Shown piece by piece: positions 51,301 to 62,219 of a stretch of DNA of 64,000 nt; position 1 is the stretch's first letter, and each line of letters begins with the position of its first letter. This DNA comes from Prorocentrum cordatum (Eukaryota > Sar > Dinophyceae > Prorocentrales > Prorocentraceae): contig CAUYUJ010005769.1 in the NCBI GenBank assembly GCA_963575745.1, positions 57,790 through 121,789 on the forward strand. The letters are read 5' to 3'. The position numbers and the translations under genes are program-made. The notes beneath the pieces were generated by a model. It was given only the letters and a program-made list of their open reading frames with translations, made no database searches and had not been told where the DNA came from.

Positions 51301-54300
51301 CTGCCACGTTGAGGGGTGGTAGAATGCCAAGGGCTGTACGGTAGGGGTTCACTGCATGCGCTCTTCTCTGCCCACCCCACCACACCGAGGCCTCCTGGGC
51401 GCCTCGCCTCCCCGGCGCTCTCCAAGGCGTCCACGATGGCTGCCGAGATGGCCGAACATCGCACCCATGTGCACCCACGAGGCCCTAGGACACGCCCCAG
51501 GGATCCCAAGAGGCCCCCGAAGGACTGCGAGAGACCGCCACGATGCCCTCCAGGAGGACCTCGGGAGGCCACAGGCATCGAGCCCGAAAGTTCCCCGCCG
51601 AGCACTTGCACACGGAGGTTCTGACGCATGTCCGCACCTCGTGGGAGAAGACAAGATCCTGGTTTTGCGGCGCCGGTGCCCGCCCGTGGGCGCCTCGTGG
51701 GCGCCCACTGCCGCTTTTTGTTCCGCTGCAGACGACTGCCAACAGTTGTGGATGCCCACCGTCGGGGGCGGCCAAGAGGGGGGCGTCCAACAGAGGGGGG
51801 CGCAAACCATGGGCGGCGGCACGTGCGCGGCCCAGGGGGGGGGGAGGGCGGGGACGTGTTGAAACAAGAAGGGGCGCCATGAAATCTGAGGAAGCATCAT
51901 GGCCCACGACGTGCTATCCACCGCCCCCTGGTCATCACCCCCCTCCTGGCCGCCCGTGGGCGCCTCGTGGGCCCCCACTGCCGCGGGATCTCTAGATGCT
52001 CGCCTCGCGGCGACCCGTGGGCGCCCCCCGTGTCCCGACCGTGGACCTCTGGGCTTTTTGCGGCCCGTGCCCCGCCGTAGGCGCCGCGTGCGCCGCAGGG
52101 GCGCTGCGACTGCACCGCAGAGCCCGTGCCGCACGGGTCCCGCCAGCCGGCACCCCTCGGGTCGGGCGAAAGGGGGGGATAGCAAAGGGGGGGTTTGAGA
52201 ATCAGCTCACGTAGCTGATTTTCCCGGCGCCTCCCGGCGCCTGAGGCGGCTATGTATCGAGGAAGTGGGCCCTCCGTGGGGCCCAAACCAGCTGCATGCA
52301 GCAAATTTCGTAACCCCCCCTTTCCCAATCCCCCCCTTTCGCCCGGCCCGAACCCCGCGGCGCGGCGTGAGCTCCGATGCCGCCGACGTCCCCGGCCGGA
52401 GCCCGAGCGGCGGCCAGCCGACGCGGGGACAGGAGGAGGGGGAGGAAGAGGAGGAGGAGGCGGAGGAGGAGAAGGAGGAGGAGGAGGAGGAGAGGGAGGA
52501 GGAGGAGGAGGAGGAGGAGGAGGAGGAGGAGGAGGAGGAGGCGGAGCCCGAGCGGCGGCCAGCCGACGCGGGGACGGCCACCGCGCGCGGCCGCGCTGGC
52601 CACCGCCTTCTGCCTTCGCGCGCGGAGCTGGACTGGGCCGCGGTGCGCCGCCCTCCGGCGAGGGGCAGCGGGAGGGGGGGTCCGCCTCGGGGAGCGGAAG
52701 CATCCCCAGGAGGAGGAGGAGGAGGAGGAGGAGGAGGAGGAGGAGGAGGAGGAGGAGGAGGAGGAGGAGGAGGAAGTGGGGGCCCAACCACAGGAAGCCT
52801 TCCGCAAGGAACCCAACCCCGAGACCTCAGGACGTCCATGGACTTTTGGTGAGGGAGCGTCGCGCTCTCCATGGCAAAGCCATCGAACGCCAAGAAACCC
52901 AGGGAACCCTGGAGACAAGCAGGGTGTTTCTTGGCATGGGTCTCCACTGTAGCTGGCACCACGTGGCCTACACCAAAAAGCGTGCATCAGAGAGCCTGGA
53001 TCACGCAGACTCTCTCCTACTCCATGCCGGGTCCCGACTTCCCCCCGCCCTCTGCGCAACGGTTTCGCAGACTTGCTCTGCACGACCGCTCTCTCCCGAA
53101 GCAGTGCTGGCCCTCTCAGGGTTCTCACGGAGGAGGAGGAGGAGGAGGAGGAGGAGGAGGAGGAGGAGGAGGAGGAGGAGGAGAACCTCTCAGCGATTGG
53201 GTTGGTCCGCCGAGGTCTCGCATCGTTGCCGCCCGTGGGCGCCTCGTGGGCGCCCCGCGCCTCGCGGGGGGTCCGCCAAGGTTTCGCCACGCTCCCCCCC
53301 CCCCCTCCGCAGGCGCTCGGAGGGCGCCTCGTGCCCCCGGTGGGCCCGCCGAGGTTTCGCCCCTCTGCCCTGGGTGGGCATAGCGTAGCTCGCACAGCAC
53401 AGCCTGCACAGCACAGCTCACCCCTCCTGCTCCTCCTCCTCCTCCTCCTCCTCCTCCTCCTCCTCCTCCTCCTCCTCCTCCTCCTCCCCCTCCTCCTCCT
53501 CCTCCTCCCCTAAGAGGCGTCTAAGACGCCCAAGATGGCCTCCAAGACGGCCCTGAAACGCCTCAAGAGGACCCCACATCGGTTCAGAGAGGCGGAGCAG
53601 CTGCTGGACGGCTGCTGGGGCACAGCCTGCACAGCGCCGCCGCAAGAGCGGGGCACGGCTGCTGGACAGCAGCCCTGGGCTCGACAGGACCGCCCGCATC
53701 ACGACTGTGAAGCAAAAGCACCGAGACCAAGGGATCTGCCCAGGGCCGCATCACGACTGTGAAGCACGAGCCTGAGGTAGCATGGACTGGTCAGAGAATG
53801 CGGCGCGGCCAGCAAGGACGAGAGACACCGTGCCGAGGCAGAACCCCTGCGTGCAAACGCTGTTTGGGCGAATGGGGTGTCATTATGAAAGCAATCCTCG
53901 CAGCTTCGCGCCAGCCGAGTTTTGCCATCAAGCTGCGGATGGGCGGGTGGATTGGATATGTGCCCGAACATTCAAGTTGCGGGCTTCCAGAATGTCGATG
54001 CGTGCGCCCCTGCAGCGTGCACCAAGTGTATTGTCAACGACGACATAGCTTGCACAACATAGCTTGTCCTGGGTTGTTTGCACCAACATGCAGTGCGACG
54101 CAGAGCCTGTACCCCATAGCAGGAGCCACATAGCTTGAACGACATACCTTGCACCAAACAAGTCGCCCCACACAGCTTGCCCCATATAGTTAACACCATA
54201 CAGCGTGCACCATACTACAGCGTGCACCCTAAAGTTTCCACACGATAGCTGCCGCCACATATTCTGTACCATGTAGCTAGCACAACATGTGCTGTACAGC

Positions 54301-57300
54301 CTGGCTTGCACAGCAAATAGTGTACCACCGAGCCTGCACAACATGAATTGCAGCACGTTTGATTGCACACCATGTGCTGTGCCATGATAGTCAGCGTGGA
54401 CCCCACCCAGTAACTTAGTACACTCTGGTTGTGCAAGCTTTGTGATGCAACCACGCGGTGTAAGTAACGTGGCGGTGTAAGCTATGGTGTGCAAGCAATG
54501 CGTTGCAACTGACGTGGCGCAACCTGCGTGGTGCAAACTGTGTGTTCCAAGCTCTGTTGTGCAAGCTACGGGGAGAAAGCTATGAAGTGCAATCCACTCT
54601 GCTGAACTTGAAGTCGCCATCTCCACTGCTCGCGCAAACATCCCATCCACCCACCCGCAACTTGGTTTGCAAAACCTGTTAAGACCGACTACGACGACAC
54701 CGACGACAACGACTAGGACGACACCGACGACGTCTCCGACGACTTCGACGACGACAACGACGCCGACGCCGACGACGACGAAGACGACGACGACGCCAAC
54801 AAAGGCGACGACGAGGGAGGAGGAAGGACGACGACGGCGACAACGACGACAACGACGACAACGACGAGGGAAGAGGGAGGACGGCGGCGACGCGAACGAC
54901 GACGAAGGAGGAAGGACGGCGACGCCGACGACGACAACGACGAGGGAGGAGGGAAGACGACGACGACAACGACGACGACGACGGCGACGAAATAGGAGGG
55001 ACGACGACGAGACGCCGACGACGGACGACGACGACGACGTGGGAGGAGAGGAAGGACGACCACGGCGACAACGACGACGGAAACGACCACGACGCCAAAG
55101 ACGACGACGACGAACACGAGAAAAGACAGGACGACGTAGGCGACGACGACGACGACGACGCGGGAGGAGGGAGGACGGCGACGACGACGACGACGACGCA
55201 AGAGCGCGCGCGCACGCTTTTGTTGAAAATCCGCGTTGCGAAACCTTGGGTTTTTGTAGGTTTTTTGGACGCACGATTTTGAAATCCTTCCGAAACCGAT
55301 GGGTTTTAAAGGTTTTCGGCGTACGCCCGCGACGACGCGCGCGTCTGCACTTCGTCTCGTTTGTTGCAGAGGATTCTCGCGACGTCACACGCGCAAGGGC
55401 GTTCGACAGATTTCGACATGCGCGCGCGAAGCCCCTTTGGTAGCATTTTGTGGAAATCTTGGAAAACCTATGGTTTTCTTAAGATTTCGCAAGAGCTCGC
55501 GCGGAAGCTTTTTTAGCAAATCAGTGTTGCGAAACCATGTGTTTTTGTATGTTGTTTTGGGAAACTCGATTGCGAAATCCTTCCGGCACCGAGGGTTTTT
55601 GAAGGATTTCGGTATGCGCGCGCGACGACGCGCGCGTGTGCACTTCGTCCCATTTTTTGCAAGGGATTCCTGAAAAAGTGCTATGTTAGAACAAACATTG
55701 TCACCGCATAGTGTTTTTTTACAAGGGAACCTCATGGGGGGGGAACCCGGCCTGGCTGGGATGGTATGGTTTCATATTTAGGATGGACGAGTGTGCAAAA
55801 TAAATATGAAATCATACTATCCCAGGGGGAAGCGATAAGTCCGGGGGGGGGGTAGAGTCTATTTTCATTTTAGAAAGGAGAATCTACGTGGTGCACGCTA
55901 TGTGGTGCAATCTGTGTGGTGCCATCTGTGTGGTGCAATATGTGTGGTGCAAGCTACCTGGTGCAAACTATGTGGTGTGGTGCATGCTATGTGATGCTTG
56001 CCATGCTGTGCACCCCATGTTGTGAGATCTACGTGGTGCCAGCTATGTGGTGTATGCTGTGTGGTGTGAGCTTTGCGGTAAAATCTACGTGGCGTGAGCT
56101 ACGCAGTGTAAAACGATGTGGTGCGGCGACGGACCGGAACAGGGCGGTCGGGCCCGCAAACGGGCCATGTATTGGGACACCTGGGGCGGCGACGGACGCG
56201 AACGGGGCCGCCGGGTCCGCAGACGGGCCCAGTTCCAAAGAATGGAGACAAGAGCCTCTGAGTGCAAGCACTGTTTGGGGAACGCAGCTTGTACACACAC
56301 ACACACACGCACAGCTTGCACCATGTAGGCTGCACCGAAAACCTCACACCACAGAGACTGTACCACACAGGCTTGCACATGCGGAAATCCATGACTTACT
56401 GGTTTGGAGTCCACGCCAGCTAACCTTTTTGTGAAAGCCCTTGGGTCCAAGCTCGGCCCACCACGAGGCCCAAGCTCGGCCCTTAGGCAGCTCAGGACGG
56501 CCACAGGAGAGCGCCAAGCTGGCCCAGGAGGGCCTGCAAAGGACCCAGGACGGCCGAGGACGGCCCCAAGACGGCCCCACGACGGCCACAAGACCCCCCC
56601 CTCGACGGCCAACAGGGCCCCAAGACGCACGAATAGGGCCACGAAGCGGTCAGAGCGAGCCTTAAAACGGCCCGTAAGGGCCCCAAGGGATCCCTTAGAC
56701 TCAGGCTGCCCGTCAGGAGCCCGCACAGCCCAAGACGGCCCAAACATGTAAGCCTGTAAGCCCCACGAGGGCTCCGAAGGCAAGAAGTCGACAACTGTCT
56801 CGTGTGACGGTCGTCCTCTTTCTCCTTTTCCTCCTCATCGTCATTACGTTCCTCACCCACGTCTTCCGCCGTTCGCAAGCTCATCTCTCCTCCTCCTCCT
56901 CCTCCTCCTCCTCCTCCTCCTCCTCCTCCTCCTCATCGTCATCACCATCCCCATGCCCGTCATCCTCCTGCTCCGCCCCAGGACGGCCTCACAGCAGTAC
57001 AGGACGGCCCCGTGACGGCAGGGGCAGTCTGGGGCGACGAGGAGGAGGGGCAAGAGGAGCGCAGAGAGAAGATTTGGAATCCACGATGCCAACGCCGTGG
57101 ACGAGGCCCGGGGACGCGATGTGGCACACGTTGCAGCCCCCCGTGCGCCTCTCGCACGGTAGCCTTCCAGGGTGGCTGGTCTGGCACGGTGAAGGACTGG
57201 CCGCAGGCAGCTAGATTAGATATTCGTACGGCTGGGAGTCGGCCGGACCCAGAAACCTGGTCTTCCAAGTCCTGCTCTCGTCGGACGTGTCAGCCAACCA

Positions 57301-60300
57301 GAACCACATGCAGGCCACGTAGTGTGTCACCAGGATCAGCAGCATGAGCAGCTTGGCAACTCCTGTCGGGGAGACGTAACACTCGGGTTCGGAGGTCTCG
57401 GGTTGGCCCGAGGGGGCCATCATGAAAACGACGAGACCCCATCTGAAACTTGACGCGAGCTCCCGCTGCAAGCATTCCACGAAAAGTGAACCGTCTAAAT
57501 ATCCAGGACGGGCTAGACAAAAAGCGCCACCAAATCCGAGTTCTAGCCTACTCGAGCTTACTAGAAGAAGAAACAGCGCCATAAACATAAAATGTTGGCA
57601 CTCCGCGCGGATTTCTTGGATCTGCGCTGGCCCCCCCCTCCCTGGCGCGCACAGCGCGCCAGGGGCGGCGCCGGAGGCGCCGCCAGGGAGGGGGCCCCAG
57701 CGCGGATCTAAGAAATCCGCGCGGAGCGCCAAAAGTTCCCCACCCGACAGGTTGAGGTTGTTCGACTTCAAGAACAGACCCCCCAGCCAACCCCACGCAT
57801 ACCGCGGCCGCCAGACCCCAAGTTGTCCCGAGTCCCTGAGAACCCCTGGGACTCCCGCCTCGCGCCCTCGACAAACGCGACTGCATACGGCGGCCGCCAG
57901 ACCCCAAGTTGTCCCGAGAGTCCCCGATAGTCCCTGGAACTCCCGCCTCGCGCCCTCGACAAACACGACTGCATACCGCAGCCGCCAGACCCCAAGTTGT
58001 CCCGAGAGTCCTCGAATCCCTGGGAGTCCCGCCTCGCGCCTTCGGCGAACACAAACAACACGGCAATAAACAACATAACATGACAGAACAAGCGCAGCGT
58101 AATATAACAACACGAAGCACATCATGGCAGAGCATTGCAGATTAAAAGACGGCATACTACGCCATAACATAACATAACTGAGCATAGCATAACACACCTT
58201 GACTGAACATCTCATATCACGACACAGCGCTCATAACATACCATTGCACACCAACAGAGCATAGCGACGAGCACGACAGAACACAACAGGTCACACTATA
58301 ATATAACATAACAAAACACGACCATGGCATACCATGACATAACATCACATTGCAGTATCATTACAAACAGGCCGTGACATAACAACACGTGACATGCCCT
58401 ATCATATCACGACACACTAGCATGACGTAATAAGCATAACACGACATAAAATCACATCCCATTACATAACATGACCGAGTAATGCATGGCATGGGACAAC
58501 ATAACACAACATACCATCGCATATCAAACATGACACAGCATATCATAGCAATTCGTGACACACCACAGCATACTACAACATTACAAAACGTACCATGGCA
58601 GAGCATTGCAGAACAGAACATGCCATAAAACAACATAACACAACAGGACCGATCATACCATAACTCACCTTGACGGAACATCTCATATCACGGCACAGCT
58701 TTCAGAACATGTCATAACACGCCAACAGAGCATAGCGACGAAGGCGACATAACACAACACGTCACAGTATAAGATCACATACCATAGCGCGATCATGACA
58801 TGACATGAGCAGTATCATCACAAACCAGACCATGACATAGCATCACATAACATACCATATCATATCATGCACACCATAGTCGACATACTACGGCATACCA
58901 TAACATAACATGCTATATCATGGCAAAACAATGTATATCATGAAAGAACAAAGCACAGCATAACGTCACATAACAAACCAGATCATAACGTAACATACCA
59001 GATAACCACATAACATCAGAGAACAAACTGAACCACAACACAACATAACATCACATAACAAATTGAGGGATGAAAAAACGGCCCTACCCTGGGTTACAAG
59101 TGCGCGGTCTGTAAACCTCCTGGGAACCCCCAAAGCCTAGAGCCGCCAGGACGCGGCACATCACGCAGGGTTTACCCTGTCAGCCCACAGGAGTTTCAGC
59201 GCACAGCGCCTTGTAAACCAGGGTAGGGGCGTTTTTTCTGCCCTTGAAACAAGCCCAAACCAGGCCAGACCCCCGGTTGTCCCGAGAACCCCCGAGTCCC
59301 TGCCGCCGCCCCTCTGCGGGCGGCCTCCTCGCCTGCGTCCCTCAGCCTAAGGCTGGGAGGGGAGAAGAAGGAGGAGGGGAAAGAGGCATGGAGCAGGAGG
59401 AAGAGGACAGAGCCCAATGTTTCGGTGGGGATCGCTCGAAGCAGACAATTTATGTTTATAGCGTTGTTGTTCTTCGACTTACGTTCCCCAGATCCTGCCA
59501 GTGTGATCACGGCCTCGGAGCTGACAGCCCCGACTACCTCGTTCAGGGAGGCGCTGAGTCTCGGCAGCCGGAGGAGCCGCAGCGAGCGCATCGTGCGGGA
59601 GGCGGCCTTCCCGAGGCGGAGGATGCCGGAGTTGTTGACGCTGGCGAGCAGGCAGATCCAGTCGAGGAGCGTGACGACCACGTCCGGCGTGGCCCACGTG
59701 CGCGCGTAGTGCGAAATCACCTATTGGCGGCGCGCACAAGGGGGTGGAGGGAGGGGGGAGGGCTTCTTAGAAGGAGGCTGCTTCTTAGAAGGCGCCGTCC
59801 TTACATCTATAGATAAGGCCCGCGCCTTCTAAGAAGCAGGGGTGCTTTTAAGAAGCCCTCCCCCCTCCCTTCACCCCCCTCTGCGCGTGGCTGAACCTTG
59901 CCCTTCCGCATCTCGAGGAGGCCCTCCATGGATATGTACCCAGTGCTGAAGTTGATGGGTATGTCCATGGTCCAGAACACGCAGGCCAAGAACTCGTAGT
60001 AGAACCGGAAGTTCAGGTACTCTTCTGGCAACTCAAACACTTCCGCAGGAAACATCGTCACGTCATGTAAACAGAGCGCCATGCCTATAAAGTCCCAGGC
60101 GATTCGCTGCTTGGTAAAAGGGTGACAGACATAGATCAGAATCGTGCTGGCAACTCTCCTGATTTTTTCCCCTTGGTTCGTACCACTATGCCGTATCTTG
60201 CCGTCAAAATCTTGAAGGGTACCAGTGGTGCTGTGAAACAGCTTCGCTGCCGATCCCGATCCCTTAGCTGGCTTTTGAGGAGCAAATAACACGATACCGA

Positions 60301-61150
60301 GAGTCTTGGCTTCTGTCCACGCGCTGTGAATTTGGGAAATCTCGGAAACACTGATCTCCTGCAGAGACTTGACGAGGTGCTTCCACTGCTCCAGGATTGC
60401 CTGGCTGTGCTCTTTCCCCAATACCTTGAACTGCAACACGCGTTGGTGTAGAGCGATGCTGTCCGATGTGAGCGGCAGCGGCTGGTTCGGAAAACTACTC
60501 TTCGACGAGCTGCTGTGCAAGCTGAGCCTGCGGTCAGGGGCGGGATGCTCGCCTCCATCTGGCGACGGTTCAGCCTCGAGCGCGTCGTCCGAAGCTACTT
60601 CGGAGGCGCGCCACTTCTGCAGAGCCCACCTCATCGGCCCCTCCGCTGCCTGGCCGTGGTCGTCGATGCGGGCAGAGCCGCCCCCGGTGCTCTCGGCAGC
60701 GCCCGGCGACCAGGCGGCGCCTGGCGGCGCGCCGGGCGCCTCGCCGCACTCGGGCACCAAGCCGGGCATCTCTTGCGCGAGGGCGCACGGCGCGAGCTGC
60801 CGCCGCACGGGTTCGAGGCTGGCGCTGCTGCAGCAGGGTCTGGCTGCGCCCTGGGCGCCCTGCCGCGCGCCGTGCCCCTCGCAGCGCTCGGGCACCACGC
60901 TGGGCGCCTCGTGGCACGCATGCGCGCGGGCGGCCGCCAACTCTTCGGGACTGGCGGCGCCGCTGCCGCAGGGCTCGGGCGCGCCGCGCGCGTGGAGCGC
61001 CGACGCCAGCACGCCGGGCAACTCCCGCTCGATGATGTCCTGCGCGCGGTGGAGGCTCTGGAAGGCCTCCGCGACCGCCCTGGCGAGCGCCCGGCGCAGC
61101 TCCTCCGCGGAAGGCGAGGGGGCGCTGGCCGCGGCGCGGGCGCACGTGGC
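50273..61150 (-). CDS. Six-transmembrane voltage-sensor channel with CNBD-like tail
   Basis: Exons 61150-59897, 59720-59483, 57362-57249 and 51300-50273 join in phase to give about 877 residues. Order: N-terminal domain; S1-S2 (AWDFIGMALCLHD, FWTMDIPINFSTGY); S3-S4, with S4 RLGKAASRTMRSLRLLRLPR carrying Arg at every third position; S5 LLMLLILVTHYVACMWFWLA; pore HWAITQFTPASMEVVPTN; S6 FTCVVIVVAMVFFSSFVSSI; C-linker; CNBD-like beta-roll. This is the plan of KCNH/HCN/CNG channels in the plasma membrane. The pore lacks the TVGYG signature and the CNBD lacks the usual FGE...RTA cyclic-nucleotide contacts, so ion choice and ligand gating are open. The N-terminus is unresolved; a first exon at 62441 is possible. 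Confidence 0.8.
51301..53879. repeat. Channel intron 4, proximal part: elements and (GGA)n/(TCC)n
   Basis: CCAAGAGGCC-type units near 51470-51550, M8 at about 51762-51955, M1 at 52157-52351 (listed), (GGA)n at 52432-52545, 52708-52775 and 53130-53182, M12 at about 52832-52955 and (TCC)n at 53425-53513. GCCCGTGGGCGCCTCGTGGG recurs at 51676, 51951 and 53230. No further channel exon was recognised. Confidence 0.6.
52157..52351. mobile_element. M1 element with ACCCC target duplication
   Basis: TCGGGTCGGGCGAAAGGGGG and CCCCTTTCGCCCGGCCCGA ends, with ACCCC at 52152-52156 and 52352-52356. Confidence 0.92.
53880..55760 (-). repeat. Long repeat L, inverted copy, with (GAC)n expansion
   Basis: Reads as the reverse complement of L: CATCCACCCACCCGCAACTT at 54645, a (GAC)n-type expansion at 54690-55200, GCGACGACGCGCGCGTGTGC near 55622 and CCTGGCTGGGATGGTATGG at 55752. 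Degenerate TTGCACAACATAG/GTGGTGCAAGCT satellites (54030-54600) precede it, changing orientation near 54430. Confidence 0.78.
55761..57248. repeat. Channel intron 4, distal part: satellite, CCAAGACGGCC units, (TCC)n
   Basis: 55885-56120 is a GTGGTGCAAGCTATGT satellite, the mirror of the 28.3-kb satellite. 56440-56745 has CCCCAAGACGGCC units and 56887-56935 (TCC)n. 56936-57248 holds no recognised exon. Confidence 0.65.
57249..57362 (-). CDS. Channel exon: S5
   Basis: 114 nt after CTCCCCGACAG|GAG. It encodes VAKLLMLLILVTHYVACMWF and the turret start WLADTSDESRTWKTRFL. The only phase-compatible GT donor is CTGG|GTCCGG, but the frame continues to QPYEYLI-stop, so the 3' end is less sure than the 5' end. 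Confidence 0.72.
57366..57560. mobile_element. M5 element ending at the channel intron 3 acceptor
   Basis: On the minus strand the element ends GTGTTACGTCTCCCCGA and the next bases are CAG|GA, the splice acceptor. The far end (CCTACTCGAGCTTACTAG) is truncated. Confidence 0.78.
57561..58039. repeat. H6 hairpin and 87-bp tandem repeat in intron 3
   Basis: The H6 arms TTGGCACTCCGCGCGGATTT and AAATCCGCGCGGAGCGCCAA lie at 57596-57745. Three units with CCCCAAGTTGTCCCGAG follow. Confidence 0.82.
58040..59065. repeat. Degenerate CATAACATAACA satellite
   Basis: About 1 kb of irregular 5-10-bp units (CATAACA, CATATCA, CACAACA), AT-richer than its surroundings. Confidence 0.88.
59080..59240 (+). repeat. 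Host repeat without the M1 insertion
   Basis: CCCTACCCTGGGTTACAAGT to CCTTGTAAACCAGGGTAGG. This is the pre-insertion version of 36970-37330. Confidence 0.88.
59483..59720 (-). CDS. Channel exon: S3-S4 and start of the S4-S5 linker
   Basis: 238 nt, from AATAG|GTGATT (phase 0) to GGGGAAC|GTAAGT (phase 1). It encodes ISHYARTWATPDVVVTLLDW (S3) and the S4 helix with five regularly spaced arginines, then LNEVVGAVSSEAVITLAGSG. The codon split across the next intron gives Arg. Confidence 0.8.
59721..59896 (-). mobile_element. Channel intron 2: an intron made of one TIR element
   Basis: The 176-bp intron consists almost entirely of two inverted arms (CCCTCCCCCCTCCCT-type tips with CTTCTTAGAAGG repeats). 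Splice context is AAG|GT...ATAG|GT. AGGT occurs at both borders, so a target duplication supplies GT at one end and AG at the other. Confidence 0.85.
59897..61150 (-). CDS. Channel exon: N-terminal domain to S2
   Basis: Proposed start after CATGCCCGTCAG|GCC (phase 0). The first ~270 codons are Ala/Glu/Gly-rich with helical stretches (SAEELRRALARAVAEAFQSL) and two related segments (VVPERCEGHGA, LVPECGEAPGA). S1 follows HPFTKQRIAWDFIGMALCLH and S2 is FYYEFLACVFWTMDIPINFS. It ends RKGK at AAG|GTTCAG (59897). An earlier start is possible, but upstream sequence contains the dispersed R-cgc repeat. Confidence 0.75.
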
Positions 61151-61615
61151 CTGACGGGCATGAGGAGGGGCAACGGGGCACCCTGGCGGAAGCACGTCCT
61201 GGACCCCAGGGCCCACGGTTGGGAACTTCTGCTCGGCGTGTCGCGGCGGCCCGGGCACCACGCCATGCCGTGCGAGCGGACAGCGTGTCGCCTCCGCTCC
61301 ACGGGGCAGGAGGCTGGGAGAAGCTCGGAACGAGGGCGCCTTGGGGATCCCGAGTCGGTCAGCGGCCAGCGTGTCGTGTGGCGAGGCGTGGGGGGCCCAC
61401 ACCTGGCGGCGCCACACGCCGAGCCAACCTTCTCGGCCGTAACTTCCCCAGGACCACCGGGGTCTTCATCCCGAGTGAGGGCGTTGCTCAATGGGGGGGC
61501 GATACCTGCGTGTGTAGGGGAACGTGCGCCTGTCGTGCCCCTTTTTGGCCAAATGGGGGCCTCTTCAGGGCCCCTTCGGGGCAGAAAAGATGCACCTTTC
61601 TTCACCCCCCCCTTT
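61151..61615. repeat. R-cgc repeat and flank upstream of the channel exon
   Basis: GGGCACCACGCCATGCCGTG and CAGCGTGTCGCCTCCGCTCC (61250-61320) belong to R-cgc. The remainder is unresolved and may be intron. Confidence 0.5.
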
Positions 61616-61813
61616 ATCGTTGACGATCGTCACCGTCGTCATCATCGTCATCGTCATCGTCGTCGTCATCGTCATCGTCATCGTCATCACCATCACCATC
61701 ACCATCAGTATCATCACAACCATAAGTATAATCATAATCATAAGCATAATCATATTCATAATCATCATCACCATCATCATCATCATCATCATTAACATTA
61801 TTATTCTCATCAG

Positions 61814-61882
<69 letters not shown>

Positions 61883-62003
61883 TACTACCATCATCGTTGT
61901 CATCATTATCATCATCACCATCACCATCATAGGCATGATGATGATGATGCTGGTCATCATCATAATCAGCATCACCATCATCACCATCACTATAACCATC
62001 ATC

Positions 62004-62059
<56 letters not shown>

Positions 62060-62076
62060 CATCCTCATCCTCATCC

Positions 62077-62133
<57 letters not shown>

Positions 62134-62219
62134 CCATCCTCGTCCTCATCCGTGTTCTCATCCTTGTCCTCGTCCTCGTCGTCATCCTCATCCTCATCAC
62201 CGCCACCGCCACCGCCATC
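61616..62219. repeat. (CAT)n microsatellite
   Basis: About 600 bp of CAT/CATCAC/GTCATC triplets. Minus-strand poly-Asp and other frames are repeat translations. Confidence 0.95.

Larger units (their letters stand above)
57363..59482 (-). other. Channel intron 3 (2,120 bp): satellites, host repeat and elements
   Basis: Contents in window order: M5 (57366-57560), H6 hairpin (57596-57745), an 87-bp tandem (accent CCAGACCCCAAGTTGTCCCG at 57811, 57897, 57985), a CATAACATAACA satellite (58040-59065), the uninterrupted host repeat (59080-59240) and 59241-59482 without recognised features. The 5' site is GTAAGT. Confidence 0.75.

Noticed and set aside
51676-52010. Long direct duplication flanking the M8 copy at 51762
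   Set aside because: The shared GCCCGTGGGCGCCTCGTGGG lies about 45 bp away from the left end of the element and recurs at 53230, so it is a separate short repeat and does not abut the element.
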